Below, piece by piece: positions 37,142-46,079 of a stretch of 64,000 bases of DNA (position 1 is the stretch's first letter; each line of letters starts with the position of its first letter). A program made the position numbers and the translations under genes. This DNA comes from Agaribacillus aureus (GTDB lineage: Bacteria; Bacteroidota; Bacteroidia; Cytophagales; Cyclobacteriaceae), in assembly GCA_030442055.1 (NCBI GenBank), contig JAUJEB010000004.1:124001-188000 (forward strand). Reading direction: 5' to 3'. The notes below the pieces were generated by a model, which had not been told where the DNA came from, made no database searches, and saw only the letters and a program-made list of their open reading frames with translations.

Positions 37142-38029
37142 ATGAGAAAGGTCATAATTTTAATGTTATCGCTTTTTTGGGCATCCGGGCTACAGGCACA
37201 GGATAACCCACTGAAAAAAGCCCTTGAACTTTATCAATCCGGCAAACTGGATGAAGCCAGAAGCCTCATTGTCAAGAGTAGTACCGATGAACAATGGCGG
37301 CAGGATCCCAACACCTGGTATCTGATGGGATTTATTATGAAGGACTTGTACAAAAGAACGCCAAAGGCAGATTCGGCATTGTTCTTCAGGTTAACCTCAC
37401 TAGAGGCATTCAAGCATTTGATTGAGGCTGAGAATGCCGCCAAATACCTGCCCGATGCCCTGAAAAGTATTAAGTATTTGTCTTCCACCTTTTACAATGA
37501 TGCCATTGATAAGGTAGAAAAAAAGGACTTTGACCAGGCAAAGGCATATTTTGAACATTTCAAAAATGCATTGATATTATCCCGTGATACCAGTACCGAT
37601 TTAAAGGAACAGGAAACCGGGTTTTTACTGGCTTTGGGAACCACTTATATGGAGGTGTATAAAAATGACAGCACTAAGAACAAGGTAAATTTAGACGGCG
37701 CAAGAACGGCTTACGAAAGCATCTTGTCCATAGATCCGAACCACGTAAAGGCTAATTACAATATGGGGGTTTTGTATTATAATGAAGCCGTCAACCTGAT
37801 TACCCGGCTGGACTATGACGAAGTGGATTTAATCGCCATCAGTCAAATCGAGGATAAGTCAATTGAATTATTTAAACAATCCCTGCCCTTTATGGAATTT
37901 GCCTACAAGCAAAACCCCAATGACAAAAATACCCTGGAAGGATTAGCCGGAATATATTTTAGTCTGAGGGATTACGATAAGTCCAAAGAATATAAAGACA
38001 AACTTGCAGTTTTAGAGAATGAGGAATAA
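37142..38029 (+). CDS. Exported tetratricopeptide-repeat protein
   Basis: The 295-residue protein has a signal peptide (ending around LQAQ) and then helical TPR-like repeats: KKALELYQSGKLDEARSLI, KKDFDQAKAYFEHFKNAL, DGARTAYESILSIDPNHVKANYNMGVLYYNEAV, and LEGLAGIYFSLRDYDKSKEY at the end. TPR proteins act as scaffolds in protein complexes. It lies 7 bp after yfiR and ends the adhesin operon. A partner within the complex is likely but not identifiable. Confidence 0.88.
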   Translation: MRKVIILMLSLFWASGLQAQDNPLKKALELYQSGKLDEARSLIVKSSTDEQWRQDPNTWYLMGFIMKDLYKRTPKADSALFFRLTSLEAFKHLIEAENAAKYLPDALKSIKYLSSTFYNDAIDKVEKKDFDQAKAYFEHFKNALILSRDTSTDLKEQETGFLLALGTTYMEVYKNDSTKNKVNLDGARTAYESILSIDPNHVKANYNMGVLYYNEAVNLITRLDYDEVDLIAISQIEDKSIELFKQSLPFMEFAYKQNPNDKNTLEGLAGIYFSLRDYDKSKEYKDKLAVLENEE

Positions 38030-38284
38030 CAGTTTTTGATTATGGCAGTATTAATAATCTATTCAAACCACAATAGAAAGGTTACACAAAAAGTATTAAC
38101 CCCGGAAAACACTAATGGAAGGGGCAATCTGAATATTTCTAAAAACGTATCAAAAAATACAAAACGATCTAATAACAGGATCTTTAAGAAATTCCTGAAA
38201 TAGGGAAGGTTTTAGTCAGACATGGGAATTACACGGTCCGGTACAAATGTGTTTGTGGCGGGACTTTCGCGCATGTATTGAATG

Positions 38285-38304
38285 CAGGTGGTTAAGACCA
38301 CCTG
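38285..38304. terminator. Perfect hairpin between convergent genes
   Basis: CAGGTGGT-taag-ACCACCTG forms an 8-bp stem with a 4-nt loop in the 321-bp gap between the TPR gene and the convergent hemN. There is no U-tract on either side, so terminator function is uncertain. Nothing else is seen in 38030-38350. Confidence 0.4.
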
Positions 38305-38350
38305 AAACTGGTGCCATTATTGATTTTACGAATCACTAAAGGTTAAACCG

Positions 38351-39715
38351 TTAAATCGCTTTGCTGAATAGCTCGGAAGAATGCGTATTGGCATCCTGCA
38401 ATTTTTTGTCAAAAACAGCGCAAATATTCCTGATAAAAGCCTTGCCCAATGCCGTTACTTTAATTCCCTGAGATGAGGTCAGCAGCAACCCCTCGTTTTT
38501 CATGGTTTTAAGATCGGTAAAAGCTTTTGTGGCCAGTGATTTAAATACCAATTGGTCCCACGTTGCCTCTTCTTTGCATAATATGCCTAGCAGAAAGTTT
38601 TTAATGCTAAGATCTGTATCCGATAAAAAATGCCCTTTGAATGTGGCCAGCACATCCGTTGCTATGATCTCCTGGTAGGTCTCTACTTTTTTGGCATTTT
38701 GGGCATAGGCATATTTGGCATCGCTGATAGAGGAGGCCCCCAGTCCTATCAGAAGGTCGGTATTGCAAATTGTGTATCCCATAAAATTCCGGTGCAATGC
38801 CTTGTTTTTTGCCGCCTTGTATAAATCGTCTTGCGGTAAGGAAAAATGATCCATTCCAATATCATAATATCCGAATTCACTTAGTTTTGCCTTACCCAAT
38901 TCATAGAGCGCTCTTTTCTCAACATTTCCAGGTAAATCATCGGTGGAATACCCTCTTTGTCCCGGCGATTTCCAGGGAACGTGGGCATAGCTATAGAAAG
39001 CAATGCGGTCTGGTCTGAGTAATTTGATGAAATCCATTGTTTTCTCAATACTCGCCCTGGTTTGATGCGGCAATCCATAGATAAGGTCAAAATTTATGGA
39101 CTCATAGCCGATTTTGCGGGCATTCTCTGTGGCTTCCCTGACACGGTCAAACGGCTGGATTCTGTTGATGGTCTTTTGCACCTTTTCGTCAAAGTCCTGA
39201 ATGCCCAGGCTTATTCTTTTAAACCCCAGGTCAAACAACACCTGCATATGCTCAAACGTCGTATTATTGGGATGTCCCTCAAAACTAAACTCGTGTTGTG
39301 GATGAAGCTCACAATCAGCCAGTAATCTGGTAATCAGGTTGTTTAAGCTTTGAGGGCTAAAAAAAGTAGGTGTTCCGCCACCCAGGTGAAGCTCTCTTAT
39401 GACCGGTCGCTGTTTAAAATGCCTCAGGTAAATATCCCATTCCGCCAAAACCGTCTCCACATATTTTTCTTCCACCAAATGATTCTTAGTGATCCTTTTA
39501 TTACAACCACAATAGGTACAAAGGCTTTCACAGTATGGAAGATGAATATAAAGGCTGATCCCCTTTTCCGTATTCGATTCATTAAATGCCCTGGTGATGG
39601 CTTTTATCCATTTTTGATTATCAAATTTTTCCAAATCCCAAAAAGGAACGGTCGGGTAACTGGTATATCTGGGAACGGGGAGGTCATATTTTTTAATGAG
39701 ATTTTCTAAAGTCAT
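38351..39715 (-). CDS. hemN: Oxygen-independent coproporphyrinogen III oxidase (radical SAM)
   Basis: The 454-residue protein converts coproporphyrinogen III to protoporphyrinogen IX without oxygen in haem synthesis. The radical-SAM cluster motif is in YCESLCTYCGC near residue 63, preceded by PRYTSYPTVPFW, the HemN-specific start. LHLGGGTPTFF (SAM binding), FEGHPNNTT and RISLGIQDFD follow. Length and the C-terminal HemN domain fit true HemN rather than the shorter HemW. Two CRP/FNR-like boxes lie upstream, consistent with induction at low oxygen. It stands alone. Confidence 0.95.
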   Translation of the reverse strand: MTLENLIKKYDLPVPRYTSYPTVPFWDLEKFDNQKWIKAITRAFNESNTEKGISLYIHLPYCESLCTYCGCNKRITKNHLVEEKYVETVLAEWDIYLRHFKQRPVIRELHLGGGTPTFFSPQSLNNLITRLLADCELHPQHEFSFEGHPNNTTFEHMQVLFDLGFKRISLGIQDFDEKVQKTINRIQPFDRVREATENARKIGYESINFDLIYGLPHQTRASIEKTMDFIKLLRPDRIAFYSYAHVPWKSPGQRGYSTDDLPGNVEKRALYELGKAKLSEFGYYDIGMDHFSLPQDDLYKAAKNKALHRNFMGYTICNTDLLIGLGASSISDAKYAYAQNAKKVETYQEIIATDVLATFKGHFLSDTDLSIKNFLLGILCKEEATWDQLVFKSLATKAFTDLKTMKNEGLLLTSSQGIKVTALGKAFIRNICAVFDKKLQDANTHSSELFSKAI

Positions 39716-39810
39716 TGACTTTCTGTTTTTTCAAAACCATCACATACCTCAAGGAGATATGCTTGCTGCTAAATGTTTTACAAAAGAGGAGATTTGTTCT
39801 TACTCCCCAG

Positions 39811-39846
39811 ATGATATATGTCATTTGCAAAATTGACAAATGTCAT
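39811..39846 (-). promoter_or_regulatory. Two CRP/FNR-like boxes upstream of hemN
   Basis: ATGAT-atat-GTCAT (39811-39824) and TTGAC-aaat-GTCAT (39833-39846) both fit a TTGAC-N4-GTCAA-type palindrome with one or two mismatches. Their centres are 22 bp apart, two helical turns, and about 103 and 125 bp upstream of the hemN start. An FNR/HcpR-type regulator responding to oxygen or nitrosative stress is the natural candidate. Confidence 0.45.
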
Positions 39847-39900
39847 CCCATACCGTTTTCTGTTGACTACGCTTCCTTACCTTATTCTCAAAACCAGAGA

Positions 39901-40449
39901 CTAAAAACTACCCTGTTCTATCAACCCCCAGGCGATCAATGCCACACCTACAATAATGGCCAGTCCTCCGACGGTACCGGACGCCAAAATCGCCACTACA
40001 ATACCTGCGCCGGCAATGATCAGGCCGGTATAGATCTTTCGGTTCATCTGGGCTGCCTTCTTGCCGGCCTCTTTCTTCGCCAGTTTTCGCTCCTGGGATA
40101 TTTTTTTCAGCTGTCGTTTGATATCCTGTTTGAAAGCCTTCTTTTCCTCGCGGGTTAATTCGCTAAAACTCGATTTGTTGGAAACATCAACATTGTTTAC
40201 AGGTTCATTTTCAGCTTTTACAAAATCAATCCGGGGACGTGAAACCGGCACCGGTCCAAAATCTGGATCCGCGCTTGCCAGGGCTTGAACCGGAGCGTTT
40301 TCGCTTTGGTTTAGATCAATGGGTGTCGGTTTTTGATAGTTATAGTGGCTAAATTTATAGGCACTTTGATAATCAAATTTTGAAGATGAGCAGGCAAATA
40401 ATCCAATTCCAAAAATGGTTAAAAAGCTTCTAAAAATGATTTTTTTCAT
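39901..40449 (-). CDS. Small lipoprotein with C-terminal membrane hairpin, function unknown
   Basis: Starting at the ATG at 40449 the protein has about 182 residues and a lipoprotein signal ending LFAC. An upstream ATG at 40509 would put 20 extra residues before the signal and is unlikely. The middle is proline- and charge-rich (ELTREEKKAFKQDIKRQLKKISQERKLAKKEAGKK). The end has two glycine-rich hydrophobic segments (IYTGLIIAGAGIVVAILA and GGLAIIVGVALIAWGLI). It looks like a conserved Bacteroidota envelope protein without a named family. Confidence 0.7.
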   Translation of the reverse strand: MKKIIFRSFLTIFGIGLFACSSSKFDYQSAYKFSHYNYQKPTPIDLNQSENAPVQALASADPDFGPVPVSRPRIDFVKAENEPVNNVDVSNKSSFSELTREEKKAFKQDIKRQLKKISQERKLAKKEAGKKAAQMNRKIYTGLIIAGAGIVVAILASGTVGGLAIIVGVALIAWGLIEQGSF

Positions 40450-40630
40450 AATTAATTGTCGATGTTTCGATTGCAGCCACGAAGATAATAAATATGGCAT
40501 TGAAGACAAAACACCCTCCCCGACCCGGGATTGGATCAGTTGCGGAGAGGTCTGCTGACATTTTACAAAGTCAGTAGTTATTATCCCGACAAATCATCAC
40601 TGCACGCCTGGAAGCAGCGACGGGCAAACA

Positions 40631-41302
40631 TCAATCATAAGATAAGCTGGGATACCATTGCCCGCGCCCGTCCGGTGTCATGTCCAGCACATTCCACAGA
40701 GGCCATGCCAAATCAAGATGGCGCATATTCCCACCTTCAATCATAGGCGAAAATGTCATCTCGGAACCCCAAAAATGCCGTATTTCATCGCCATTCCTGA
40801 CAAACACATTGGCATTGGTAGTTTGCCTTCCGTTATACTCTCCATGATAGTCGCTGTTATAAGTATTATTGGCAGATGACAGGAGCCTGAAATCCGACCA
40901 GCCTCTTGTTGCCGCGAAATCGACGAGCACTTCGGGAGCGTGTTTGGCGACTACGGCGATATTAATTCGTTGCTTTAGGTGGACTACCTGGCCATGGATT
41001 CCATCCAATAATGAGGTGCACATCGGACAAGCGGCATTCATATCAGGCGCATACATGAAATTGTATAAAAACAGCGTATCTTTTCCAGGCTCAAATAACT
41101 GTGAAAAGTCTACATCTCTAACCGTGCCTCCAACCATTTCCTGAAAGATATAGTTTTCCTTTATTATTCCACCGGGCGGAAGGTTTCGGCGTTGTGCTGC
41201 CACGCGTTCAATTTGATTGCGTAAGGCCAATTCAGCTTCCAGAAGTGCTTTGCGCGCTTCACGGTAAGAAGGCGTTTCGTTGGGATAGGTTATCTCGCTC
41301 AT
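40631..41302 (-). CDS. DUF899 family thioredoxin-fold protein
   Basis: The 223-residue protein matches the DUF899 pattern: YREARKALLEAELALRNQIERVAAQRRNLPPGG, YIFQEM, LSQLFEPG-like (FSQLFEPGKDTLFLYNFMY), then CPMCTSLLDGI, a CxxC active-site pair. DUF899 proteins are predicted dithiol-disulphide oxidoreductases with a thioredoxin fold, and their biological role is not settled. There is no signal peptide. It is divergent from the bestrophin gene, with 195 bp between, and has no clear operon partner. Confidence 0.9.
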   Translation of the reverse strand: MSEITYPNETPSYREARKALLEAELALRNQIERVAAQRRNLPPGGIIKENYIFQEMVGGTVRDVDFSQLFEPGKDTLFLYNFMYAPDMNAACPMCTSLLDGIHGQVVHLKQRINIAVVAKHAPEVLVDFAATRGWSDFRLLSSANNTYNSDYHGEYNGRQTTNANVFVRNGDEIRHFWGSEMTFSPMIEGGNMRHLDLAWPLWNVLDMTPDGRGQWYPSLSYD

Positions 41303-41497
41303 AGAATTTTTTTTGCATTAAATATTGATCCGGGTATCGATTACTTTTCGGTAATAATATACGATCGTATAACCACAAGACGGTTTGAGTAGCTAATAAT
41401 GGACAATTTCTTTAATCAATTTAACACATTTTATACAAATTCGCGTTGTTGAGAAAATTACATACTTTCATACCAATAACCACTTGTTTGAGTAACC

Positions 41498-42418
41498 ATG
41501 ATCGTTCTGAAAAAAGTCTCCCTTAAATTTCTATTTGGTTTTATTGGTCTGGAATTGGCCTATGTGATTTTTTTGGGTGGCGTCGTCTGGTGGTTACAAC
41601 ATTTGATAAAAGTAGAAAATGCCACATTATTACTTCCGTCAGTGACCGTATTTGGCACCGTGCTCTCTCTTTTCCTGGCTTTTCGAACTAACGAAGCCTA
41701 TAATCGCTGGTGGGAAGCGCGAACGCTTTGGGGACAGTTGGTTAATCAAAGCAGAAATTTCGCCAGACAGGTGTTGTTGATCGTTACACCGCAGATTTTC
41801 AAATCCCTTTCCGAATCAAAAGTTCTGGAGATACAAAAAGAATTAATCTATGGACACCTGGCATTTATCAATGCACTTCGCATTCATTTGCGCAAACAAA
41901 AAGACTGGCAGGATGTCTCAAAATTCTTATCCCAGGACGATTGGGAAAAGGTAAAGGAATTAAGCAATATTCCCCATCAAATTTTACATATCCAGGGAGA
42001 AAAGCTTCGCAAAATTTTTGAATCGGAACCAAACAGAGACTTCCGCTACCTTCAATTAGACAACACGCTCAACCAATTCACCAATATTATGGGTGGGTGT
42101 GAACGCATAAAAAATACAGTATTCCCTCGCCTCTACTCCTATTTTACTTCGGCATTCACGTGGATTTTTGTCAGCCTCCTCGTATTGAGCCTGATCGATG
42201 AGTATGAGTGGCAGACACTAACTGTCCGGATGCTGGTTGCTGTTGTATTTCTAACGCTGAATAAATTAGGCAAATCCTTAAAAAACCCCTTCGAAAACCA
42301 GCCAGGTGATACTCCCATGTCTACACTGTGCCGGTCCATAGAAATAGATTTAAAAGAACAATTAAAAGAAAAAGAAATCCCCTCCCCAATGAAAGAGATA
42401 AACGGAATCCTTTATTAA
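41498..42418 (+). CDS. Bestrophin-family (UPF0187) ion channel
   Basis: The 306-residue integral membrane protein has the bestrophin core. Hydrophobic segments are near the N-terminus, then FGTVLSLFLAFRTNEAYNRWWEARTLWGQLVNQSRNFARQV (the defining motif region), and two more segments in the second half (YFTSAFTWIFVSLLVLSLI, LLVAVVFLTLNKLGKSL), followed by FENQPGDTPM. Bacterial homologues form pentameric channels. It converges on the ECF sigma gene with 36 bp between and has no operon partner. Confidence 0.92.
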   Translation: MIVLKKVSLKFLFGFIGLELAYVIFLGGVVWWLQHLIKVENATLLLPSVTVFGTVLSLFLAFRTNEAYNRWWEARTLWGQLVNQSRNFARQVLLIVTPQIFKSLSESKVLEIQKELIYGHLAFINALRIHLRKQKDWQDVSKFLSQDDWEKVKELSNIPHQILHIQGEKLRKIFESEPNRDFRYLQLDNTLNQFTNIMGGCERIKNTVFPRLYSYFTSAFTWIFVSLLVLSLIDEYEWQTLTVRMLVAVVFLTLNKLGKSLKNPFENQPGDTPMSTLCRSIEIDLKEQLKEKEIPSPMKEINGILY

Positions 42419-42454
42419 AACCCAAACATTTTGATTTTGATTATAATTTTAATT

Positions 42455-43111
42455 TCAATTATAATTAGTAACCTTCCGCAGCTTTTTCAATGCCCTGCCC
42501 ATTTGCGTTTCCACAGTTTTGATGGAGATATCAAGCGCACAGGCAATTTCGCGGTATCTTAAGCCCTGATCACGGCTCATTTTAAAAATCAGCCGACACT
42601 GTTGCGGTAATTTCTCTATGGTACGCTCCAGGTTATAATACAACTCATCAAAAATCAACTCATCGAGGGGGGAATGCCGGTCGGCAAATTTGGGTCCGAT
42701 CATCTCCATGTCTTCCAGGTACCTGGCCTTTCTGGATTTCTTTAGATGATCAAATGACTGATTTCTCACCGCTGTAAATAAATAAGATTTAAACGAGGTC
42801 TTAATTTCAATCTTATTGATATTTCTCCAAAGCTTGTAAAAAACCTCGGAAACTACCTCCTCGGCTAATTCTTTCTCGTCTACAAGCTTCCAGGCATAGT
42901 GGCACAAATAATCATAATAGTGTTTGTAGATTAGTTCAAAATCATCAAAGCTGTTTTCATTGACCACTCTTTTAAATAGCAGATCACCATTAATTTCGTC
43001 GGGATACCGTTCTTTTTGCTTATAGGGAACGTGGTGGTCAGCGGTTGTAGTCGCGGAACCATAACCTTTTGACGACCAGTCAAGGTATTGAGTAGCAGTA
43101 GAAGACGGCAT
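42455..43111 (-). CDS. ECF-type RNA polymerase sigma factor (Bacteroidota family 1)
   Basis: A 218-residue sigma factor with about 45 extra N-terminal residues. Sigma region 2 is FDDFELIYKHYYDYLCHYAWKLVDEKELAEEVVSEVFYKLW and region 4 is LPQQCRLIFKMSRDQGLRYREIACALDISIKTVETQMGRAL. The LRYREIA..L.IS.KTVE motif is the hallmark of the large Bacteroidota SusCD/TonB-linked sigma family, usually next to a FecR anti-sigma. No anti-sigma gene follows here, so it is an orphan or its regulator is elsewhere. Confidence 0.92.
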   Translation of the reverse strand: MPSSTATQYLDWSSKGYGSATTTADHHVPYKQKERYPDEINGDLLFKRVVNENSFDDFELIYKHYYDYLCHYAWKLVDEKELAEEVVSEVFYKLWRNINKIEIKTSFKSYLFTAVRNQSFDHLKKSRKARYLEDMEMIGPKFADRHSPLDELIFDELYYNLERTIEKLPQQCRLIFKMSRDQGLRYREIACALDISIKTVETQMGRALKKLRKVTNYN

Positions 43112-43263
43112 AAATTTGTAAACGTTTAGGGCTATATTCAGCTTTTTTCTTAATTAAAGACTCTTGATTTTATCGGTCAGGAAAACCCTGAACTGTCTAC
43201 GAGTCTAATAATTTTTTCTCAAAAAAACCCCAAATTACTTGCATTTTATTTCAATATTTTTAA

Positions 43264-43287
43264 GGGAACGATCCCGGGATCGTTCCC
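43264..43287. promoter_or_regulatory. Perfect 24-bp palindromic operator before the LacI gene
   Basis: GGGAACGATCCC is immediately followed by its own reverse complement, giving a perfect 24-bp palindrome. Each half is itself a near-palindrome with a central CG, the form of a LacI-family site, so it may be two adjoining sites. It lies 20 bp before a -7 element, over the expected -33 region, and 54 bp before the LacI start. A related TTCCCGGGAA sits at 43293-43302. Autoregulation is likely. Confidence 0.65.
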
Positions 43288-43307
43288 AGATTTTCCCGGG
43301 AATTTCT

Positions 43308-43315
43308 TATCTTTG
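43308..43315 (+). promoter_or_regulatory. -7 promoter element of the LacI-family gene
   Basis: TATCTTTG is an exact match to the Bacteroidota -7 consensus TAnnTTTG and lies 25 bp before the ATG at 43341. The expected -33 position is covered by the palindromic operator. Confidence 0.5.
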
Positions 43316-43340
43316 AGTAGCCAAGATTAAAGCTATATTT

Positions 43341-44354
43341 ATGGGAATGAATCCGACTGTCAAAGACATTGCTGCCAAGTTGAATCTATCCACTTCAACT
43401 GTTTCCCGTGCTTTAACCGATCACCCTGATGTTAAAAAAGAGACCAAGCGACTGGTGCTAAAATTAGCCAGAGAATTGGATTATCAACCTAATCCCATAG
43501 CGTTAAGCCTGAAGAAAAACCGCACTTACATATTAGGGGTTATCATTCCCGAGACCAGCATTTCATTTTTCTCAAAAGCAATCAGCGGTATTCAGGAGGT
43601 GGCTTCCAAGGCAGGTTATCAGGTGATGATATGCTCCTCGCATGATTCTGTTGATATAGAAAGACAAAATGTACAGACCCTACTCAACAGCCGTGTCGAC
43701 GGGTTAATTATTTCGGTATCCAGGGAAACACAGGATGTCAATCACCTGGCCCGAATTCTCGATAAGCGATTGCCTACGGTTTTCTTCGACAGGATATGCG
43801 AGGAACTCCAATCCACGCAGGTAGTCGCCGACAACTTTGCCATTACTTTTCGTGCTACCGAGCACCTGATTACAACCGGAAGAAAAAGAATTGCCTACAT
43901 CGCCGGGCCGCAAAATCTGTATAATAGTCGTAAAAGATTAGAAGGTTATAAGGCGGCACTTCAAAAATATAAATTACCCATTGACGATGATCTGATTATC
44001 GCCTCTCATTACGAGGGTGAAAATGTTAAAACCTATACCGACTACTTATTTAACCTGAATCGGCAAATAGACGCCATTTTTGCCATTAACGACAGAACGG
44101 CGATTGAAATGATCCACCTGATCAAACAGCGGCAGGTGAAAGTGCCCGAAGACATTGCAGTCGTAGGTTTCAATAATGAGAGGTTCTCAGCTTTTTTTGA
44201 TCCGCCGCTATCCAGTATAGATCATCCGGCCTTTGAAATGGGAAAAACAGCTACGGAATTATTGCTGCAGCACATTGCAGATGACCAGTTTCCTATCCAG
44301 AAAAAGGTAATTAAAAGTGATTTAATTATCAGGGAATCTTCTTTTAAGAGCTGA
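43341..44354 (+). CDS. LacI/GalR-family transcriptional regulator
   Basis: The 337-residue repressor-type regulator has an N-terminal helix-turn-helix (VKDIAAKLNLSTSTVSRALTD), the hinge helix (NPIALSLKKNRT), and a periplasmic-binding-protein-like sugar-sensor domain from about residue 62 (ILGVIIPE, VDGLIISVS, RIAYIAGP, IDAIFAINDRTAI, VAVVGFNNE). It is followed by a PF06439 protein and a Gfo/Idh/MocA oxidoreductase after 321 bp, so it probably controls sugar-derivative use. A palindromic operator overlaps its own promoter. Confidence 0.95.
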   Translation: MGMNPTVKDIAAKLNLSTSTVSRALTDHPDVKKETKRLVLKLARELDYQPNPIALSLKKNRTYILGVIIPETSISFFSKAISGIQEVASKAGYQVMICSSHDSVDIERQNVQTLLNSRVDGLIISVSRETQDVNHLARILDKRLPTVFFDRICEELQSTQVVADNFAITFRATEHLITTGRKRIAYIAGPQNLYNSRKRLEGYKAALQKYKLPIDDDLIIASHYEGENVKTYTDYLFNLNRQIDAIFAINDRTAIEMIHLIKQRQVKVPEDIAVVGFNNERFSAFFDPPLSSIDHPAFEMGKTATELLLQHIADDQFPIQKKVIKSDLIIRESSFKS

Positions 44355-44675
44355 GAAATGCAAGGGCACGCCTACCGTATTCTTCCATACATATAATTTT
44401 TAGGACAATAAAAGCCACCTTCATCTGGCACGATAACTTTTATTAATTTAAATTTATTAAGTTGTAATGGAAAAAGTCGAAAAAGGAGTCTTAAGCATAT
44501 CGGATGTCATAACGTGCCATTCGGGAAGTCTAAGAGCAGCTTATTACATGGCGAAAATGTCTTTTTAGTGAACAGGGACAACAAAGCTGCAATTTCCTAT
44601 GCTTAATTGGCGCAATAAAAGGAAATTATGGAAAGTTTATAAAAGGAAATTAATAAAACACGATAAATATTTTAA
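44355..44675 (+). other. Gap before the PF06439 gene; no gene seen
   Basis: This 321-bp stretch has no convincing ORF; a 33-codon ORF near 44467 has no recognisable features. No copy of the LacI palindrome is visible here. The last 40 bp are AT-rich and probably hold the promoter of the gene at 44676. Confidence 0.4.
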
Positions 44676-46073
44676 ATGATTTTTATGAGAAAAATTTTTG
44701 TAACATTGGTTTTGTGCGGATTATTCCTCCAGGCCGCTAAAGCTCAAAGCAACGAGCAAGGTTGGGTTCAACTTTTTAATGGTAAAAATCTTGACGGTTG
44801 GAAAAAGCTGAACGGAAAGGCCGAATACAAGGTTGAGGATAATACGATCACCGGTTATTCCAGATTGAACACACCCAATACTTTCCTGGCTACAGAAAAA
44901 AATTATGGTGACTTTATTTTAGAGCTGGAAGTCAAGGTGGATAACGAGCTTAATTCCGGCATACAGATCAGAAGCAATAGTTTAAAAGATTATAGGGACG
45001 GCCGGGTGCACGGCTACCAGGTGGAGATCGATCCCAGTCCCAGGGCTTATAGCGGCGGCATCTACGATGAGGCCAGAAGAGGCTGGTTGTATCCCCTGGG
45101 TGCTAACCCCAAGGGAAGGAAAGCGTTCAGACCCGGATCATGGAATAAATACCGGGTTGAAGCCATCGGCAATCACATCCGAACCTGGATAAACGGACAA
45201 ATGTGCACCAACCTCGTTGATGAAGTTACCGCGGAAGGTTTTATTGCCTTACAGGTCCATAGTATCGGCAATGAAAGTCAAGTCGGGACACAGGTTAAAT
45301 GGCGGAACATTCGCATTAAAACCCAAAACCTTGAAGACGAGCGATGGCCGGTAGATACTGACGTGCGTGAAGTGAGTTATCTTGTCAATAAATTGACGCC
45401 CAAAGAACAAAGACAGGGCTGGCGATTGCTTTGGGATGGTAAAACGACCAACGGCTGGCAAGGCGCGAAATTAAAAGATTTTCCCAAATCAGGCTGGGAA
45501 ATAAAAGATGGCGTACTCACAGTACTGGCTACCGACGGTGGTGAATCCACGGGACCCGGCGATATCATTACCAAGGACCAATTCAGTAATTTTGTATTGG
45601 AACTGGAATTTATGATTACCGAAGGTGCCAATAGCGGCATCAAATATTTTGTAGATCCAAGCATTAACAAAGGCTCGGGTTCGGCTATCGGCTGCGAGTT
45701 TCAGATCCTGGACGATAAAAAGCATCCCGATGCTAAGATGGGTGTCAGAAATAACAGAACGCTTGCCTCGCTATATGATTTGATTCCAGCAGAGAACCTC
45801 GCGGTTAAGGAAGTGCCAAAGTCCAGGATATTTAAAGGTGTTGGCAAATGGAACAAAGCCAGAATTGTTTCCAAGGATGGCAAGGTAGAACACTGGCTAA
45901 ACAATGAGAAAATGGTGGAATACGACCGCTGGTCTCAAACATTTAAAGCCTTGGTAAATTATAGCAAATACAAAGATTGGAAAGGTTTTGGACGATGGCC
46001 GCAGGGTCCTATTTTACTACAGGACCACGGTAATACGGTACATTTCAGAAGCATTAAGATAAATGAACTATAA
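44676..46073 (+). CDS. Secreted protein with two PF06439 (DUF1080, 3-keto-glycoside hydrolase) domains
   Basis: The 465-residue protein has a signal peptide ending about AKA (residues 1-23; an ATG at 44685 would also serve). Two tandem domains each open with the family motif: [19 protein letters not shown] (~28-46) and [17 protein letters not shown] (~248-264). Each continues with [21 protein letters not shown] or [22 protein letters not shown]06439 jelly-roll proteins are associated with hydrolysis of 3-keto-glycosides made by an oxidoreductase. The next gene, 6 bp on, encodes such an oxidoreductase, supporting this role in the periplasm. Confidence 0.92.
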   Translation: MIFMRKIFVTLVLCGLFLQAAKAQSNEQGWVQLFNGKNLDGWKKLNGKAEYKVEDNTITGYSRLNTPNTFLATEKNYGDFILELEVKVDNELNSGIQIRSNSLKDYRDGRVHGYQVEIDPSPRAYSGGIYDEARRGWLYPLGANPKGRKAFRPGSWNKYRVEAIGNHIRTWINGQMCTNLVDEVTAEGFIALQVHSIGNESQVGTQVKWRNIRIKTQNLEDERWPVDTDVREVSYLVNKLTPKEQRQGWRLLWDGKTTNGWQGAKLKDFPKSGWEIKDGVLTVLATDGGESTGPGDIITKDQFSNFVLELEFMITEGANSGIKYFVDPSINKGSGSAIGCEFQILDDKKHPDAKMGVRNNRTLASLYDLIPAENLAVKEVPKSRIFKGVGKWNKARIVSKDGKVEHWLNNEKMVEYDRWSQTFKALVNYSKYKDWKGFGRWPQGPILLQDHGNTVHFRSIKINEL

Positions 46074-46079
46074 ATCACT

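Noticed and set aside
42440-42465. AT-only inverted repeat ATTATAATT/AATTATAAT between the bestrophin and sigma genes
   Set aside because: The arms are low-complexity and overlap the sigma gene end; a terminator is possible but not better supported than chance.
44467-44568. A 33-codon ORF (MEKVEKGVLSIS...) upstream of the PF06439 gene
   Set aside because: No recognisable domain, signal or coding pattern, and it lies in an otherwise non-coding gap.
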